A stretch of DNA of 64,000 nucleotides from Paraburkholderia madseniana (lineage in GTDB: Bacteria > Pseudomonadota > Gammaproteobacteria > Burkholderiales > Burkholderiaceae), in NCBI RefSeq assembly GCF_009690905.1, contig NZ_VOSW01000038.1:22946-86945 (forward strand), read 5' to 3'. A program made the position numbers and the translations under genes. Positions within the stretch are counted from its first letter, which is position 1; the number at the start of each line of letters is the position of its first letter. Below the pieces are notes generated by a model. That model was not told where the DNA came from. It made no database searches and saw only the letters and a list, made by a program, of their open reading frames with translations. Positions 50,903 through 58,063 of this stretch are shown here, in pieces.

Positions 50903-52054
50903 ATGGATAGCGACCTGATCGACCTGATGATGAAGTGGCGGCACGCACTGCACGCCTGTCCGGAAACTGCGTTCGAGGAGGTCGCAACCGCAGACCTCGT
51001 CGCCGGCGTATTGCGACAGTATGGCTTCGAGGTACATGGCGGCATCGGACGAACCGGTGTGGTGGGCACCATGAACCGAAGCGCGGGACCCGCCATCGGC
51101 TTGCGTGCCGACATGGACGCGCTGCCGATCGCTGAAGCCAATCGCTTCGCGCATCGGTCGCAACATGAAGGCAAGATGCATGCGTGTGGTCATGACGGCC
51201 ACACTGCAATGCTGCTCGGCGCCGCTGTCGCGTTGAGCCGCGACCCCAGTTGGCGCGGCACGGTACATGTGATTTTTCAGCCGGCAGAAGAAGGTCCGGC
51301 GGGCGGTGGCAGGATGATGGTCGAAGAGGGACTCTTCGAGCGCTTTGCGTGCGACGCCGTGTTTGGTTTGCACAACTGGCCGGGCATCCCACGCGGACAT
51401 TTTGCGATCAACGACGGTCCGATGATGGCATCGTTCGATACGTTCGAAATTGTTGTCGACGGCAAGGGTTCACATGCAGCGATGCCGGAGGAGGGGAGCG
51501 ACGTGCTGGTGTGCGCTAGCCAGATCGTCACCGCATTGCAGACGATCATAAGCCGACGAATTTCCCCGAAGGAGTCAGGCGTCGTTAGCGTCACGCAAAT
51601 TCACGGTGGCGAGGCGTGGAACGTACTACCTGACCGTGCGGTCATTCGCGGCACTGTGCGCTGTTTTTCGAGCGACGTTCAGGAACGAATCCGCTCGTCG
51701 ATCGGCGAAGTCTCCACGGGTATTGCGCGCGCCCTGGGCGCAAACGCGACGCTTGACTATCGCTACGCGTATCCGGCCACCATCAACACTGCCGCTCAAG
51801 CCGATCTTGCAGCTGCGGCTGCCGAAGCGACCGTCGGCGCTTCCGGCGTGCGGCGAGGTTGTGTGCCTTCGATGGCCTCGGAAGATTTTGCGTTCATGCT
51901 GCACGCAAAGCCCGGCGCGTACATCTGGATGGGCGTTGATGAGGCGACGCCGGCAGCACCGCTCCACAATCCGCACTACGATTTCAACGATGCCGCGCTT
52001 GCGATCGGTGCGAGTTATTGGGTGAACCTCGTCAAGCTGTTTTGCGCCCGGTAA
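50903..52054 (+). CDS. M20-family amidohydrolase (hippurate/N-acyl amino acid hydrolase type)
   Basis: A 383-residue metallo-amidohydrolase. Metal site residues are visible: Asp70/Asp72 in GLRADMDALPI, Cys95 and His97 in KMHACGHDGHTAMLLG, Glu129-Glu130 in IFQPAEEGPAGG, His in FGLHNWPGIP and, near the end, LHNPHYDFND. Cys instead of His/Asp at the bridging position is typical of hippurate and IAA-amino acid hydrolases. It cleaves an N-acyl amino acid. The next gene starts nine bases after its stop, so both are cotranscribed. Confidence 0.92.
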   Translation: MDSDLIDLMMKWRHALHACPETAFEEVATADLVAGVLRQYGFEVHGGIGRTGVVGTMNRSAGPAIGLRADMDALPIAEANRFAHRSQHEGKMHACGHDGHTAMLLGAAVALSRDPSWRGTVHVIFQPAEEGPAGGGRMMVEEGLFERFACDAVFGLHNWPGIPRGHFAINDGPMMASFDTFEIVVDGKGSHAAMPEEGSDVLVCASQIVTALQTIISRRISPKESGVVSVTQIHGGEAWNVLPDRAVIRGTVRCFSSDVQERIRSSIGEVSTGIARALGANATLDYRYAYPATINTAAQADLAAAAAEATVGASGVRRGCVPSMASEDFAFMLHAKPGAYIWMGVDEATPAAPLHNPHYDFNDAALAIGASYWVNLVKLFCAR

Positions 52055-52063
52055 AGGACCCTC

Positions 52064-53125
52064 ATGCAACCTGCCAATCTCCAGCATGCTGTGCAATTCG
52101 CGATCGATCATGAAACGCCTTGGGACCGCGAGGTCGATGGCGTATGGGGCGTACATCCGGACGACCCGCCACCCTGGAACCGGCTGCTCGGACCGGTGCA
52201 TGGGCGTGGCCCCGTGTCCGGCGTCATCACGCGGGCCGGCCGGCCGCTCACTTCTTGGGGCGAATCTGATCGTGCCGACCTGACCTTTAGCATCGCCAAG
52301 ACCTATCTCGCACTGCTCGCCGGCGTTGCGCACGATCGCGGCTTGATGCCCAATGTCGATGAGCCGGTGCACGTGCGCGTGCCTGGTATCGGCTTTGACG
52401 GCGAGCACAACGCGAGCGTGACCTGGGCGCATCTGCTGCAGCAGACGAGCGAATGGCAAGGTGTGTGTTTCGGCTTACCCGACGAGGCCGACCACTACCG
52501 ATACGTGAAATTCGGGAAGGAGCCCGACGGCAAGAAGGGAGATCGACGGCCGTTACGGGCTCCTGGCACCTACTGGGAATACAACGACGTGCGCATTAAC
52601 CAGTTTTCGCTGGCGCTGCTGCACCTGTTCCGCCGCCCGTTGCCAGAGGTGTTTCGCGAAGCGATCATGCGGCCACTCGGCGCGAGCGGGAACTGGCAAT
52701 GGGTCGGCTACGACAATGCCTGGGTGGAGGTGGGCGGGCAGCGCGTGCAGTCGGTTCCGGGCGGCACGCATTGGGGTGGCGGCCTGTCGATCAGCGCCCA
52801 GGACCAGATCAAGGTGGCCCAATTTTTCCTGGGTCAGGGCAGCGTCAACGGTGAGCGGATCGTCTCCAGCGAGTGGCTGGAGCGCATGCTGACACCGTGT
52901 GCGATCGCACCGTTCTATGGCTACCTGGTCTGGCTCAACCACGAGCGCAGTGTCTTTCCGAGCGTACCGGCCTCCAGCTATTTCGCAATCGGTGCGGGCG
53001 GTTCGTTCACCTGGATCGAACCGGAACGCGAACTTGCGGTGGTGGTGCGCTGGCTCAACCCGGCGCATGCCGACGAATTTTTCGGTTTGGTGCTCAAGGC
53101 GATTGACGAAGGCGCGACGGGCTAA
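52064..53125 (+). CDS. Beta-lactamase-fold serine hydrolase (class C/NylB/DAP type)
   Basis: A 353-residue serine hydrolase with the SxxK motif at 76-79 (TFSIAKTYLALLAG) and the Tyr motif around 173 (TYWEYNDVRINQ). It has no signal peptide, so it is not a resistance beta-lactamase; cytoplasmic members include esterases, D-aminopeptidases and 6-aminohexanoate-dimer hydrolase (NylB). Coupled to the M20 gene with AAGGA before the ATG. Co-occurrence with an amidase of the NylA superfamily hints at sequential cleavage of a cyclic or polymeric amide, but only at the family level. Confidence 0.85.
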   Translation: MQPANLQHAVQFAIDHETPWDREVDGVWGVHPDDPPPWNRLLGPVHGRGPVSGVITRAGRPLTSWGESDRADLTFSIAKTYLALLAGVAHDRGLMPNVDEPVHVRVPGIGFDGEHNASVTWAHLLQQTSEWQGVCFGLPDEADHYRYVKFGKEPDGKKGDRRPLRAPGTYWEYNDVRINQFSLALLHLFRRPLPEVFREAIMRPLGASGNWQWVGYDNAWVEVGGQRVQSVPGGTHWGGGLSISAQDQIKVAQFFLGQGSVNGERIVSSEWLERMLTPCAIAPFYGYLVWLNHERSVFPSVPASSYFAIGAGGSFTWIEPERELAVVVRWLNPAHADEFFGLVLKAIDEGATG

Positions 53126-53165
53126 TCAGCATTGATCCGCTCGCTGCACAGTCATCGTGCGCGCT

Positions 53166-53189
53166 TGCCGCGTTGCGCGCATTGCGGCA
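53166..53189. promoter_or_regulatory. Upstream inverted repeat of the marR promoter
   Basis: TGCCGC-N12-GCGGCA is a perfect 6-bp dyad 59 bases before the -24 element. It is positionally equivalent to the GCACA-N17-TGTGC site of the rightward promoter; the arms have changed but a dyad is kept. Confidence 0.4.
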
Positions 53190-53248
53190 TGCTCGTGCCG
53201 TGTGGCAAGCGCCCGGCTTGGCTGCACGTACGGGGAGTTACTATACGA

Positions 53249-53263
53249 TGGTATGTTTCGTGC
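53249..53263 (+). promoter_or_regulatory. Sigma-54-type promoter (marR)
   Basis: TGGTATGTTTCGTGC keeps GG and GC 10 bases apart. It is the third site of this type in the island and the weakest match to the -24 element. Predicted start is near 53275, about 55 bases before the MarR start codon. Confidence 0.5.
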
Positions 53264-53330
53264 AAGGAACGCGTAAAATTTAAATGTTGTAGTGTGCAAC
53301 TGAATCAGAGTACGTGAATGGGAGAACAAC

Positions 53331-53816
53331 ATGTCGAAGGCGCCGTATCCAAGATTGGAGCATTTGAATTTCCGCCTCGACGTACTAAGCGAGTTGGCCA
53401 AGGGCGTGGCGTCTGGCCTCTACGAAGCCGAATGCGATGTCACCCTGCGCGACCTGCGCGTGCTGCGTTTCGTCGATATGCAGCCGGGTATCTCCCTCGG
53501 TCCGCTGATCGAGCTGACATACCTTGAAAAGACGCTGGTTTCAAAGCTGGTCACCACGCTAGCCAATCGCGGCTTGCTGACGCGCTCTACCGGCACGACG
53601 GACGCACGTGTCATCAACCTGCACTTGACCAGGAAGGGCAAGACAATTGTCCGCAAGTGCGATCGGATCGGCAAGATCTTCGACGAGCAGCTCATGTCCG
53701 TTCTGTCGGCGGAGGAAAAGCGAGTGCTTTTTCACTGCGTCGACAAGCTGACGGAACACGTTGAGGAGGGCGGTGAATGGACGCTCCCGCCGGCACGACG
53801 CAAGCGCACCGCCTGA
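53331..53816 (+). CDS. MarR-family transcriptional regulator
   Basis: A 161-residue MarR protein: LRDLRVLRFVDMQPGISLGP, then LIELTYLEKTLVSKLVTTLA (recognition helix region), NRGLLTRSTGTTDARVINLH for the wing, and LTRKGKTIVRKCDRIGKIFD for the dimerisation helix. GGGAG precedes the ATG. Its own promoter copy and the start of its gene are repeated before the rightward operon, so it probably once stood there and may still bind both leaders. Effector unknown. Confidence 0.9.
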   Translation: MSKAPYPRLEHLNFRLDVLSELAKGVASGLYEAECDVTLRDLRVLRFVDMQPGISLGPLIELTYLEKTLVSKLVTTLANRGLLTRSTGTTDARVINLHLTRKGKTIVRKCDRIGKIFDEQLMSVLSAEEKRVLFHCVDKLTEHVEEGGEWTLPPARRKRTA

Positions 53817-53826
53817 ATCATTGTTG

Positions 53827-53925
53827 TCATATGTTGCGCACGAGGCTGCAGTCGTTCGGTTCGATGCCGATGCTCTGCTCTTCCGACGCCGCGGCGATCT
53901 CGGCCATGATCTCAACCTTGCCGGC
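53827..53925 (-). pseudogene. Fragment of a methyl-accepting chemotaxis protein
   Basis: The minus-strand frame reads KVEIMAEIAAASEEQSIGIE followed by PNDCSLVRNI and a stop. IMAEIAAASEEQS-x-GIE is the conserved text of the cytoplasmic signalling helix of MCPs in Burkholderiaceae, where QVN usually follows. Only about 20 codons remain. It lies between the convergent MarR and HxlR genes. Confidence 0.55.
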
Positions 53926-54359
53926 TAAAGCGTCACACCGTCGGGTGACCGCGAGGTGGGGGCCAGCTTTTCTCCGCGATCGAACTGCAGCCGCGCCGCT
54001 TCCATTTCGATCATGTGACTTTCGGCCCAATCCCAAATGCCGCAGATTTTGTCCAGAAGGCTGCTTCCGAGCGGCGTCAGCCGATAGTCGACGCGCGGCG
54101 GTATCACCGGATGCACGTGGCGTGAAACCAGGCCGTCGCGCTCAAGTTGGCGCAACGTCTTCGTGAGCATCTTCTGACTGACGCCACCGATGTGTTCGCG
54201 TAGGCGCGAAAAACGCATCTCGCCGTCAGTCCCAAGTGCATCGATCACCAGGATCGTCCACTTATCGGCGATCTGCTCAATGATGTCGCGCGCAAGATCA
54301 TCGGTTTTCTTTTGCGCGTTGTCGTCGGCGCAAAGCGCATCGTCGCAATTTGTTTCCAT
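53925..54359 (-). CDS. HxlR-family transcriptional regulator
   Basis: A 144-residue winged-helix regulator. HxlR hallmarks: ARDIIEQIADKWTILVIDAL, then MRFSRLREHIGGVSQKMLTK and TLRQLERDGLVSRHVHPVIP with PRVDYRLTPLGSSLLD for the wing and C-terminal helix. Two Cys near the N-terminus (METNCDDALC) could sense redox or thiol-reactive compounds, as known for some relatives. Divergent from the class II aldolase gene at 54710, which may be its target. No clear Shine-Dalgarno. Confidence 0.9.
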   Translation of the reverse strand: METNCDDALCADDNAQKKTDDLARDIIEQIADKWTILVIDALGTDGEMRFSRLREHIGGVSQKMLTKTLRQLERDGLVSRHVHPVIPPRVDYRLTPLGSSLLDKICGIWDWAESHMIEMEAARLQFDRGEKLAPTSRSPDGVTL

Positions 54360-54709
54360 GGGGAAAGTATGGGGCCGCGAGGTATTTTGTGGTTGCCTGA
54401 TGTGGCTGACATGATCGTTGGCCTGCCTTGTTAATCAGCATGCCTCAGTTAATTGGACAGCATCCGACACGGGTGCGGTCTTTCAAATAACGAGTATCGC
54501 ATGACTATCGAATCACTTGCGATTGAATTTTTACGTACGCCTGTTTCAAGCTTCGGCTTCGGACGCGTCCTTGCGTATCTGGATACCACGGTCGAATTAC
54601 CTGGCCGCGCGTTGTGAGCGCAAGAAGCGATCTTGTGACAAATCGTCGATGGACTGTCTCCTCTGTGCAGACGAAAATTAAGACTCCGACCAGCACGAAG
54701 GAGTATGTC
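54360..54709. other. Intergenic region between divergent HxlR and class II aldolase genes
   Basis: About 350 bases with no confirmed gene. A 38-codon frame at 54500-54616 (MTIESLAIEFLRTPVSSFGF...) has protein-like composition but no Shine-Dalgarno or known family, so it is not called. No clear operator dyad was found. Confidence 0.5.
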
Positions 54710-55513
54710 ATGGGCCATGCGGAAGTCCGCGAGTTGCAGATTCCGAAACCAATCGGCGGACGCTTGCCGGAGCCGCCGGTATTCGCCAGCTTCGACGATG
54801 AACGGCAACATCGCAAGCTCAAACTCGCAGCGGCATTTCGCATCTTTGCGCGATTCGGGCTGGCCGAAGGCATAGCCGGGCATATCACGGTCCGCGACCC
54901 GGAGTTTCACGACCGGTTTTGGGTCAACCCGTACGCGCAGCATTTTTCGTCAATCCATCCCGACGATCTCGTTTGCATCGACGAGGAGGCCAACGTTTAT
55001 CATGGTACCGGACCCGTCAACGCCGCTGCTGCGGCGATTCACTGCGGTATCCACGGCGCGAATCCCGATGTCGTTGCAGCAGCCCATACACATACGCCTT
55101 CCGGCCGGGCATTTTCAGCGCGCGCACGGCTCCTTGCTCCGCTCAATCAGGAAGCCTGTCTCTTCTATGACGATCACGTGCTTTTTCGCGGCGACGTAGT
55201 CGTACTCGCCACCGAAGAGGGGCGCCGAATCGCGGAGACGATGGGCACAAAGCGCGCCGCCGTTCTGCTCAATCATGGCCTGCTGACCGTCGGTTCATCG
55301 GTCGACGCCGCGGCGTACCGCTTCATCGCAATGGAACGTTGCTGTCAGGTGCAGTTGCTGGCCGAGGCGGCAGGTCCCATTGAGCCGTTATCGGACGAGG
55401 ACGCGCGGGCAACGCGCGCGCAACTCGGGTCCGACTACGTCGCATGGCTCAACTTCCAGGGGCTCTACCAGCAACTCCTGCGCGACAGCCCTGATCTGCG
55501 CGAACTCGCGTGA
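54710..55513 (+). CDS. Class II aldolase/adducin family protein
   Basis: A 267-residue zinc-dependent aldolase-fold protein. Ligand His residues are in VVAAAHTHTPSGRAFSA and LLNHGLLTVGSSVDAAAYRF; the N-terminal part has LAAAFRIFARFGLAEGIAGH then ITVRDPE and HPDDLVCIDEE. Relatives are fuculose-phosphate aldolase, decarboxylases and fungal-type adducin-like proteins. The start at 54710 has AGGAG seven bases before; an open frame continues upstream to 54614 but without signals. Substrate unknown. Confidence 0.87.
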   Translation: MGHAEVRELQIPKPIGGRLPEPPVFASFDDERQHRKLKLAAAFRIFARFGLAEGIAGHITVRDPEFHDRFWVNPYAQHFSSIHPDDLVCIDEEANVYHGTGPVNAAAAAIHCGIHGANPDVVAAAHTHTPSGRAFSARARLLAPLNQEACLFYDDHVLFRGDVVVLATEEGRRIAETMGTKRAAVLLNHGLLTVGSSVDAAAYRFIAMERCCQVQLLAEAAGPIEPLSDEDARATRAQLGSDYVAWLNFQGLYQQLLRDSPDLRELA

Positions 55514-55517
55514 ACAC

Positions 55518-55539
55518 GGACGTCCTCGTTTGGACGTCC
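55518..55539. terminator. Hairpin between convergent aldolase and LysR genes
   Basis: GGACGTCC-TCGTTT-GGACGTCC gives an 8-bp stem with a 6-base loop, filling the 26-base gap between convergent stop codons at 55513 and 55540. The T-run is weak (CAGTTTGG) on the plus strand. Shared bidirectional terminator is the likely role. Confidence 0.5.
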
Positions 55540-56490
55540 TCAGTTTGGCGCAAGCGTTGCTTCGAAGGCTGCCGTGCGGTCGCGTTGGCAGCCTTCACGA
55601 TAGTCGCGCACGGCCGCGCATAGCCATTGATCGAAGCGTTTAAGCGGCTCCCAGTCACGTTTCTGCTCGGGAAACGAGTAGTAGACAGTCTCCGGATTCG
55701 GGATCGAATGAGGATGCACCTGGACGAGTGCACCGCTGCGCAACTCCCGTTCAATCAGGATACGCGGAAGCAAGGCCACGCCCAGTCCGGAAATCGCGGC
55801 GTTGATTGCCATGATGAACATGTCGTAGTGCTGGTTCGCCGCACTATGTTCGGTGACCTGCGTGGACGCGCTTTCGGACCATGCAAGCCACGCGCGCGGG
55901 AGATCGCGGGTGTGAATCCAAGGCAGCGCGCTGATCCTTTCGCTACTCAAGCTTTCGCGCCCGCCGATCAACCCGGGCGCACAGACAGCCAGAATCCTGT
56001 CGTCGCTCACGAGCGGCTGTCCTGGCATCGCGGGCCAGAGGCTCTGTCCGAAATAGATCGCGGCATCGAAGCTTGAATTGTCGAAGAACGTCGGCTGATC
56101 GCGTCCCATGATGTGAAGTTGCAGGTCCGGGTTGAACTCGTAGAAGTCATGCAGACGCGGAATCAGCCATTGAGACGCGAACGTCACGCCGACGGCCAAC
56201 TGGATCTTCACTTCGCTTTGCTGGCGCATCAGCTCGAGCGTATCGCGGCGAATCTGGTCGAGATGGACGCGAATTCGCCGCGCGTACTCTGCGCCCGCCG
56301 CGGACAATACCAGGCGCTGGCGTACCCGCTCGAACAGGGGGATGCCCAGATGAGCCTCGAGCTCGTTGACCTTTTTGCAGACAGCACCATGCGTTTGCGA
56401 TAGCTCGACCGCAGCTTTCGAAAAACTTTCATGTCGCGCGGCGGCTTCAAAAGCTTGCAGCGCACTGAGACTAGGGACACCGCGGCGCAT
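55540..56490 (-). CDS. LysR-type regulator (GcvA-like)
   Basis: A 316-residue LysR protein. The N-terminus RRGVPSLSALQAFEAAARHE then SFSKAAVELSQTHGAVCKKV is the GcvA-type helix-turn-helix. The effector domain follows (KIQLAVGVTFASQWLIPRLH, FDAAIYFG). I choose ATG 56490, preceded by AAGGA; an ATG at 56532 also has AGGA and would add 14 residues. It follows the MFS gene on the same strand by about 80 bases, so both may be one unit. Confidence 0.87.
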   Translation of the reverse strand: MRRGVPSLSALQAFEAAARHESFSKAAVELSQTHGAVCKKVNELEAHLGIPLFERVRQRLVLSAAGAEYARRIRVHLDQIRRDTLELMRQQSEVKIQLAVGVTFASQWLIPRLHDFYEFNPDLQLHIMGRDQPTFFDNSSFDAAIYFGQSLWPAMPGQPLVSDDRILAVCAPGLIGGRESLSSERISALPWIHTRDLPRAWLAWSESASTQVTEHSAANQHYDMFIMAINAAISGLGVALLPRILIERELRSGALVQVHPHSIPNPETVYYSFPEQKRDWEPLKRFDQWLCAAVRDYREGCQRDRTAAFEATLAPN

Positions 56491-56570
56491 CGAGAATCCT
56501 TGCTGGCGAAAAGAAATGGGCAATGGATTCATCGATAATAGTCCTTGGCACGGCGAGGCGCTGGCCACGC

Positions 56571-57905
56571 TTATTCACTGGCAAGCTGTGGCTGGCCAAT
56601 TTTTCGCCAGCGGGTTTCGAGCAGCGTGACCGTGATCGAGGCGAGCACCATCGTCGCGGCAATGCCGACAAATGCGAGAACAAACGTGCCGGTCGTATCC
56701 TTCACCCAACCGATAAAATAGGGCAGCAAGAATCCTGACGATACCCCGATGCTCGTGATCAGCGCGATGCCGGCCGCTGCGGCGCGATCGGTGAGGATGC
56801 GGCTAGGCAACTGCCAGAAGGTCGTGATGCTGCAGAAGCAGGCCGCGGAGCCGATCGATAGGGCGATGATCGACTGGTAGGGAGACTTCAGCAGCAGGGC
56901 CACCGAGAGCGCGGCCGCGCACACCAGCAGGGGGCCTGCCACATGCCGGGCACCGACTTGGTGGCGGCTAACCACACGGCCCCAGATCAGCGTCGCGACA
57001 ACGGCAACGCCGAATGGAATCGCCGTGATCAGCCCGATATCCATGAGGCTGTACTTCACCCCAAAAGTGCTTTCAAACGTTTTGATGACTTGCGGCAGGA
57101 AATAGAGCAAGCCGATGATGCCGGCGTTGGTGCCGAAGTAGACGACACCGAGCGCCCAGACTTTCGGATTTCCGAGCGCCTTCCAGGCGCTGGACGGCGA
57201 GGTGGCGGCCACCGCCTGGGCCCGTTCGGCAGCCAGCGCCGCAGCGATTTCACTCTTTTCCGCAGCGGAAAGCCAGCGGGAGCGGGACGGGTCGTCCGTC
57301 AGCCAGAAATAGGCAATCCCGGCCAGGATGATAGCGGGGACCCCCTCCAGCAGAATCATTGCGCGCCAGCCGGTGATGCCGAACACGTTCGCATGCGTCA
57401 TCAGCCAGGTGGACACCGGTGCCCCGAGCACGCCGGTCAGCGGGATTGCCGTCACGAACAGAGACATCATCCATACGCGATTGCGCGCCGGCATCCACAG
57501 TGTGAGGTAATACACCATGCCCGGAAACAGCCCGGCTTCGAACGCGCCAAGAAAGAAGCGGGCGATATAGAGCCAGCGGGAGTCGGGGACGAAGCTCGTC
57601 AGCGAGGAGAGCAGACCCCAACTCAGCAGAATGCGCGTCATCCACAGCCGCGCGCCAAACCGATGCATGCACAGATTGCTCGGCACTTCGAACAGAATAT
57701 AGCCGAGAAAAAACAGGCTTGCGGCGAAACCGAACTGCGCCGTCGTCATGTGGAGTTCGGCGTTCATGGTCAGCGCCGCATAGCCAATGTTCGCGCGGTC
57801 AAGCTGGTTCGCGATGTACATCACAATCATCAGCGGCGCGAGCCGCCAGGCGATCCGTTTCATCAACCGATCGGAAATCGCAGGTGTGCGCGGCCCGAGA
57901 TCCAT
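56571..57905 (-). CDS. MFS transporter, ACS family (tartrate/phthalate-like)
   Basis: A 444-residue 12-helix permease: RLAPLMIVMYIANQLDRANI in helix 1, FLGYILFEVPSNLCMHRFGA, RFFLGAFEAGLFPGMVYYLT and WMPARNRVWMMSLFVTAIPL, all typical of ACS-family carboxylate transporters. The central loop has SRSRWLSAAEKSEIAAALAA-like text. GGAGGAAGCC precedes the ATG. It is upstream of the GcvA-like gene on the same strand. The substrate may be the one handled by the class II aldolase nearby, which is speculative. Confidence 0.88.
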   Translation of the reverse strand: MDLGPRTPAISDRLMKRIAWRLAPLMIVMYIANQLDRANIGYAALTMNAELHMTTAQFGFAASLFFLGYILFEVPSNLCMHRFGARLWMTRILLSWGLLSSLTSFVPDSRWLYIARFFLGAFEAGLFPGMVYYLTLWMPARNRVWMMSLFVTAIPLTGVLGAPVSTWLMTHANVFGITGWRAMILLEGVPAIILAGIAYFWLTDDPSRSRWLSAAEKSEIAAALAAERAQAVAATSPSSAWKALGNPKVWALGVVYFGTNAGIIGLLYFLPQVIKTFESTFGVKYSLMDIGLITAIPFGVAVVATLIWGRVVSRHQVGARHVAGPLLVCAAALSVALLLKSPYQSIIALSIGSAACFCSITTFWQLPSRILTDRAAAAGIALITSIGVSSGFLLPYFIGWVKDTTGTFVLAFVGIAATMVLASITVTLLETRWRKIGQPQLASE

Positions 57906-58063
57906 GGCTTCCTCCAGATTTACGCGTTACGGAATGCTCATCGAGGATGATTAGGCGCCCTGACCGAAGGTACGACAATGCACGAAAAATATTGACTTTG
58001 TGAGGAAACGTCACAGATCGAGGCGGGCGCATGACAGATCACCCATTCGCTCCGGACGTGTTC

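Larger units (their letters stand above)
53140..53372 (+). repeat. Intact copy of the marR promoter repeat (see 41165-41397)
   Basis: Region with upstream dyad, sigma-54-type promoter, leader and the first codons of the functional MarR gene. It is the counterpart of the degenerate copy before the rightward operon, in the same orientation 12 kb away. Confidence 0.65.

Noticed and set aside
52064..53125. Antibiotic-resistance beta-lactamase
   Set aside because: The SxxK and Tyr motifs fit the fold, but there is no signal peptide and the operon context is catabolic.
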